Below are positions 60,306 to 64,000 of a stretch of DNA of 64,000 bases, one piece after another. The stretch is from Flaccisagitta enflata (taxonomy: Eukaryota > Chaetognatha > Sagittoidea > Aphragmophora). A program made the translations under genes and the position numbers. A model generated the notes under the pieces. That model made no database searches. It was not told where the DNA came from and worked only from the letters and a program-made list of their open reading frames with translations. Every line of letters starts with the position of its first letter. The first letter of the stretch is position 1. Location: assembly GCA_965153355.1 (NCBI GenBank), contig OZ231126.1, positions 6,076,001 through 6,140,000 on the forward strand. Direction: 5' to 3'.

Positions 60306-61737
60306 GGAAGTCATTATGCTGTCATTATTCTGTCGTTACGTCTTGCCTATGAATGATTCATTACCTAACGTTCATTCTCTTATCATTCATCAGTTGTTCA
60401 GCAGTGGCATGCGCGTCTAGTATAGCATTATCTTCTCATATAATTCGCGTGGCAGCTTCTCCTCTCATATATCTCTACACTGTATTCTTTGCCGTTTGCG
60501 TCGTACCTCAATACAACGTCATCATCAACCCCTATATGTCATTTCAGCCTTCTTTCTCTCTTCCAAGATCCAGATGATACTTCTGTACATAGACTCCATC
60601 GATTACCCATTGACCAGGGGAAATCCCTACATCTTATCAGGTACGCCCCCAATAGCTGGTGCTTCGTCCGTTCTCTAACACACACCGTGTTAGGGAAGAT
60701 CCCCGTCCGTCATTTGTCCGGGGGACCTCCCCATCTAACTTCGTTTTCTATTTCTACTTTTGTTTTCTACCTCTTCGCTTCTACTTCCCGATTATTGCTG
60801 AATGGTTCGCTTATGATCGGCTGCGGACGCTTAGCACTCCTCAGTGATACCCGCCATCGCCAGAATTCGCTTTTTACCGGGATATGAATCCATGAGAGGA
60901 TCCCAATATAGATTATGGTGTCTTCGGGTGGCCGGTGCTTTGGAGCCCTTACGACGTTGCGGGCCCTTAAGATCATTCGTCCCTCTAGGTGCTAATTGTC
61001 GACTTTCTCCATAGATCTGCATTGAACACTTTGCTTATGGTCGTCCATGCATGCGCAAGAAAGCCATTACTAACCCTCCATCGCCGGACATGTCCGTCAC
61101 TTCTACACGCACCCCCTGGGTGGATAGGTGTTTTGGGACTACTATGCGTAAGAAGACCCCGTGACCATTCAATTTACTAGGTGTAGATCAGCTTCCGAGT
61201 GTTCTTGGGGAAACTTTCTGTCTGTGGCAATAGAACACTCAATTTCTCCTCCGACATTCTGCGTTACTCGGAGGGCAAATCCAACCTTTGGCGCCTTCTC
61301 CTCCATACCTCACTTGAGTTCTGTTGGCACTCTTGCGGCCCTGCCCCAGAGCAGTTACGAGATCTGCCAAGTCCGGATGTGGCGGGGCGTGTCCATCAGT
61401 TCTCCTTTGCTTCGTTGCTAATTCTCTACTCCATCACCGCATAATCTTCCGTCTCCGTCTCCTTCGCTTCTGCTCCATCACTACTGTGCATCCGATCAAA
61501 AACAAAACTTCCCTTTTATCTGTAAAATTACTTTAAATACTGTATATGTTAGTCTAGACGCGTGTGCCACATAAACGGGAGGAAATTGTTTGAATGACTC
61601 TATTTAGCTTCGTATTGAAATCTGTATTTTAAACATAAAAAAAAACTTGATATAAATCTTGAATCACTAACTTTAATCAAAAATCCGATCCTCTTACCAA
61701 ACATCTTTATTGGAAAAATAGAAGCATTTCTCTCTAC
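60306..61737. other. Region without a firm gene call
   Basis: Several overlapping short plus-strand frames (60,353-61,536) are rich in Ser, Phe and Leu but have no recognisable domain or consistent splice pattern. 'LPSPDVAGRVHQFSF' near 61,365 may be the end of a relic ORF. I cannot assign it. Confidence 0.3.
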
Positions 61738-62232
61738 ATGTATCCTGTCAACAATCCTGCTATGGCAACGGTGCCATTTCACCCATCAGTGCCGACAATG
61801 TTAACCCCATGTAGTGGGAGTGGATTTTATTATCAAGGACAGCACAATTACAGATATCTTCAAATGCTGCAAAATCCTACCGCGACTGTGCCATTTCTCC
61901 CGACTGTACCATTTCTACCATTTGACGCATCAATGTTAACCCCATGGACTGGCAGTATCGACCCTGCTAGTAGCACGAGTGGAGTGCCACCTTTGGTTAA
62001 CATGCCTCCCAATCTTCCATGGCCTGTGGGCCCGCTATCCCCCACCATTTGGCCACCTTATGGATTATCGCCGCCTTGTCTTCCTTTTGGATATTTTCCT
62101 CAACCATCGTCAGATTCACATCTACCTCAACCTCCTATGCTCTGTGTGGATCCCGACCGACCGACGGACACAGCCAGTTATAGAGGTGCTTTGTCGCACC
62201 TAAAAACGACAAGAAATGTGCGCAGTAACTAG
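61738..62232 (+). CDS. Proline-rich hypothetical ORF, 164 residues
   Basis: Opens MYPVNNPAMATVPFHPSVP and shows internally repeated 'TVPF(H/L)P…P.MLTP(C/W)(S/T)GS' segments, then a very Pro-rich stretch (NMPPNLPWPVGPLSPTIWPP). The last part (PDRPTDTASYRGAL) overlaps text resembling a fragment of the AGTCGCG family, so the original end may be lost. No domain recognised; could be a small gene or a chance frame in Pro-codon-rich DNA. Confidence 0.35.
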   Translation: MYPVNNPAMATVPFHPSVPTMLTPCSGSGFYYQGQHNYRYLQMLQNPTATVPFLPTVPFLPFDASMLTPWTGSIDPASSTSGVPPLVNMPPNLPWPVGPLSPTIWPPYGLSPPCLPFGYFPQPSSDSHLPQPPMLCVDPDRPTDTASYRGALSHLKTTRNVRSN

Positions 62233-62316
62233 TTTTGGGAATGAGTAGCTGATCCACGGATTATTACCTGCTTGAATGCTGGTGGCAATGTGCAATTCAC
62301 GCATCGCCTGATTTTT

Positions 62317-62455
62317 AGTCGCGGACACGCGACTCTACACCATGCCGTGTTGGTCGGTACGTACAAAAGTCACATTTTTGAATTGCGAGCAGTTTTTGCA
62401 TTACTGCTCCTGCCCATCCGTCCGCGACAGGATTGCCGTGTATCCAGCCTCGTTC
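62317..62455 (+). mobile_element. AGTCGCG-family element, copy 8
   Basis: Starts AGTCGCGGACACGCGACTCT and shares 'gcgagcagtttttgcattactgctcctgccca' with copy 3. It then has GTCCGCGACAGG and ends GCCGTGTATCCAGCCTCG. The terminal hairpin carries one changed base. Confidence 0.85.
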
Positions 62456-62741
62456 TTTCAATATGCAGGTTTATATGACAAAGGCAGAATATTGATTTTC
62501 ACGCTAGGATAAAATTGTTATATAAAGAGAAGAAAAAACTAGTTGTTTGTTTGGTGTGTATAATTGTTTCCACATGTTTGCTTTTTGTTTTTTTGTGTTT
62601 TTTTTTTGGTACTTAATTTCATTGGATTTTTTCATCAATTAGAGAAAATTCACATTGCTCAAACATAATCGGATTCAGTAAGAAATAACGTCGAAGGGTG
62701 GATAAATTCATTATATAACTCAAAAAGAGATTAAAATGGCT

Positions 62742-63262
62742 TCAAGGACGCTTTACAACTTGAAAATGCCTCATTCTAGGAATGTTTGCAATAAAAATGG
62801 ATTCCTCGTCGTCAGAAAAAGGAATACCGGCGTAAGGGTACCGTTCATATCTCCATACTCTTGGAGAAATTTCCGCACAAACATAAATGGGCGTTTTTAG
62901 AATCCGCGCGAAAGCATTTATTTCTTTGTCCCGCATCCACACGCCATTCACGGACATTTGATTGACTTCCTCCTCATCTTCGCCCGCTTCTCTTTGAAAA
63001 TCAGTGACAAGTTTTCGTAACTCTTTATCGTGATTTTGACGTCCAGTGATCGCAACGGAGAGTGCATGAGCCAAGCAATTGCCGTCTTCGTCGACGTTGA
63101 TTAGAACTTGAGGCTTTCGTTGTGGAAGTGGCATTGTTCTGGCTCCTGACCAAACTGATCGTTTTGGAGACGCAAATCCAAGGCTTTCAGCAGTGCGTCG
63201 TTGCCATTCCGCACTCACAGGGCGAAAAAATCGTACTGGTCCCTTCACCGTTTCTTTAAAAA

Positions 63263-63301
<39 letters not shown>

Positions 63302-63311
63302 CCGAGTCAAA

Positions 63312-63386
<75 letters not shown>

Positions 63387-63489
63387 ACCAGATCCTGTAC
63401 ATATCACGGAGTCATCCTTGGTTTCTACATTGCCCGACGGACATGGTTGTTGTGTTGGACTCATATTAGACCCAGCGTGCCCATGCGAC
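62742..63489 (-). CDS. OTU-domain cysteine protease, 5' end beyond the window or unresolved
   Basis: Minus-strand exons at 63,489-63,389 and 63,253-62,742. The donor is GGATCTG|GTAAGT and the acceptor is ctctctgtttttttttaaag. The upstream exon also follows a (CT)nAG acceptor at 63,490, so more 5' exons are likely; the ATG at 63,464 is an alternative start. The domain begins INVDEDGNCLAHALSVAITG, with the catalytic D and C of the OTU loop DGNC. It continues with VNGVWMRDKEINAFARILK and YVCAEI, and ends IFIANIPRMRHFQVVKRP with the catalytic His in HFQVV. OTU proteins are mostly deubiquitinases; some OTU ORFs belong to mobile elements. Here the introns favour a host gene. The intron between the two exons is itself an open frame made of GT and CT microsatellites, so an unspliced reading is also possible. 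Confidence 0.8.
63268..63385. repeat. (GA)n and (CA)n microsatellites in the OTU intron
   Basis: GA repeat at about 63,268-63,298 and CA repeat at about 63,313-63,385. They fill nearly the whole 135-bp intron of the OTU gene. Confidence 0.97.

Positions 63490-63491
<2 letters not shown>

Positions 63492-63527
<36 letters not shown>
63492..63527. repeat. (GA)n microsatellite at an OTU splice acceptor
   Basis: Thirty-six bases of GA on the plus strand, CT on the gene strand, acting as the polypyrimidine tract of the acceptor at 63,490. Confidence 0.95.
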
Positions 63528-63530
<3 letters not shown>

Positions 63531-63799
63531 TTTGTGAGTATAGATAATTTCAGCTCCTCCTGCAACGCTGCCCCTGTCCAACCACGGCTTGCTTAGGCCC
63601 TTTCAATCAACCTGTTTGATTTTTCCACAAGACTGCAAAGGTTGTGAGATGGTCTTCAGCTTTTCCAATTTGATCGGTTTCTTTGAACGTGGGGACAGGT
63701 TCTAAAAATGGAAGGAATTGCAGGATGAAAAGTATCTTATACAGATTCCCAGTTACCTCGATTCTGAGTGCTTTGTGCGGTTATACGTTTGACCATGTG

Positions 63800-63834
63800 T
63801 GTGTGCGTGCGCGTGTTTGTGTTGCGTGTTTGTG

Positions 63835-63933
<99 letters not shown>

Positions 63934-63945
63934 TATGTGTATGAA
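63800..63945. repeat. (GT)n microsatellite
   Basis: Long GT dinucleotide tract, pure from about 63,838 to 63,926, with imperfect edges. Confidence 0.98.
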
Positions 63946-64000
63946 TCTGTATGCGGTTCCGTGAAAAAAGGATCATGACACATTGGACCTGAAAAAGAAC

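Overview
The window is a repeat-dense piece of an animal genome, almost certainly an invertebrate. The host genes are split by GT-AG introns and encode widely conserved eukaryotic or animal proteins (BUD23, an SMG5-type PIN protein, TRIAP1/Mdm35, a MEAK7-type TLDc protein, an F-box protein, an OTU protease). The largest mobile element is a BEL/Pao LTR retrotransposon, a group known from metazoans. There is no bacterial gene organisation. Species cannot be named from this sequence.

Layout. 0-4 kb is satellite: an (AG)n run, a 13-bp minisatellite and a 162-bp tandem array, plus a 33-base assembly gap. A lone last exon of a MEAK7/TLDc-type gene lies at 4.1 kb. BUD23 (18S rRNA methyltransferase) follows at 5.2-6.9 kb, but its last exon is not found. 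7-14 kb is introns or intergenic DNA packed with foldback and terminal-inverted-repeat elements, one orphan coding exon at 10.75 kb and a CAA-rich tract. SMG5-type PIN-domain exons are at 14.4-15.5 kb, a five-exon F-box gene at 16.1-22.2 kb, and TRIAP1 at 22.6-23.2 kb. Only 69 bp after TRIAP1 a myristoylation-type ATG opens a MEAK7/TLDc gene whose exons run to 28.4 kb. All of these host genes are on the plus strand. 28.4-38 kb is mobile DNA: a foldback built from AAAATGTT-type repeats, a 1.2-kb-armed inverted repeat, a decayed transposon-like ORF and a short terminal-direct-repeat element. 38-51.2 kb is one BEL/Pao element of about 13.2 kb with 0.9-kb LTRs and a CACAT target-site duplication. 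It carries an intact gag, a shattered pol and an extra 533-residue ORF with no recognised homologue between pol and the 3' LTR. It sits inside a CA-rich satellite that resumes at 51.2 kb and passes into a 37-bp minisatellite and a 133-bp array up to 56.1 kb. The rest holds foldbacks, a GIY-YIG fragment of Penelope type, a proline-rich ORF and, on the minus strand, an OTU cysteine-protease gene running off the right edge.

The most unusual signals are: (1) the extra ORF of the BEL/Pao element; (2) two foldback elements made almost entirely of one short word (TTTTAGC, or TTAACATTTT/AAAATGTTAA); (3) a dispersed 140-200 bp family with a palindromic 5' end and a 3' hairpin, at about ten sites; (4) two minisatellites whose unit length is not a multiple of 3, so each encodes a peptide period equal to its DNA period; and (5) host gene fragments in an order that suggests either tandem duplication or scaffold scrambling. 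Homology calls come from reading protein motifs by eye, without database searches. Exon boundaries were chosen by splice signals and reading phase.
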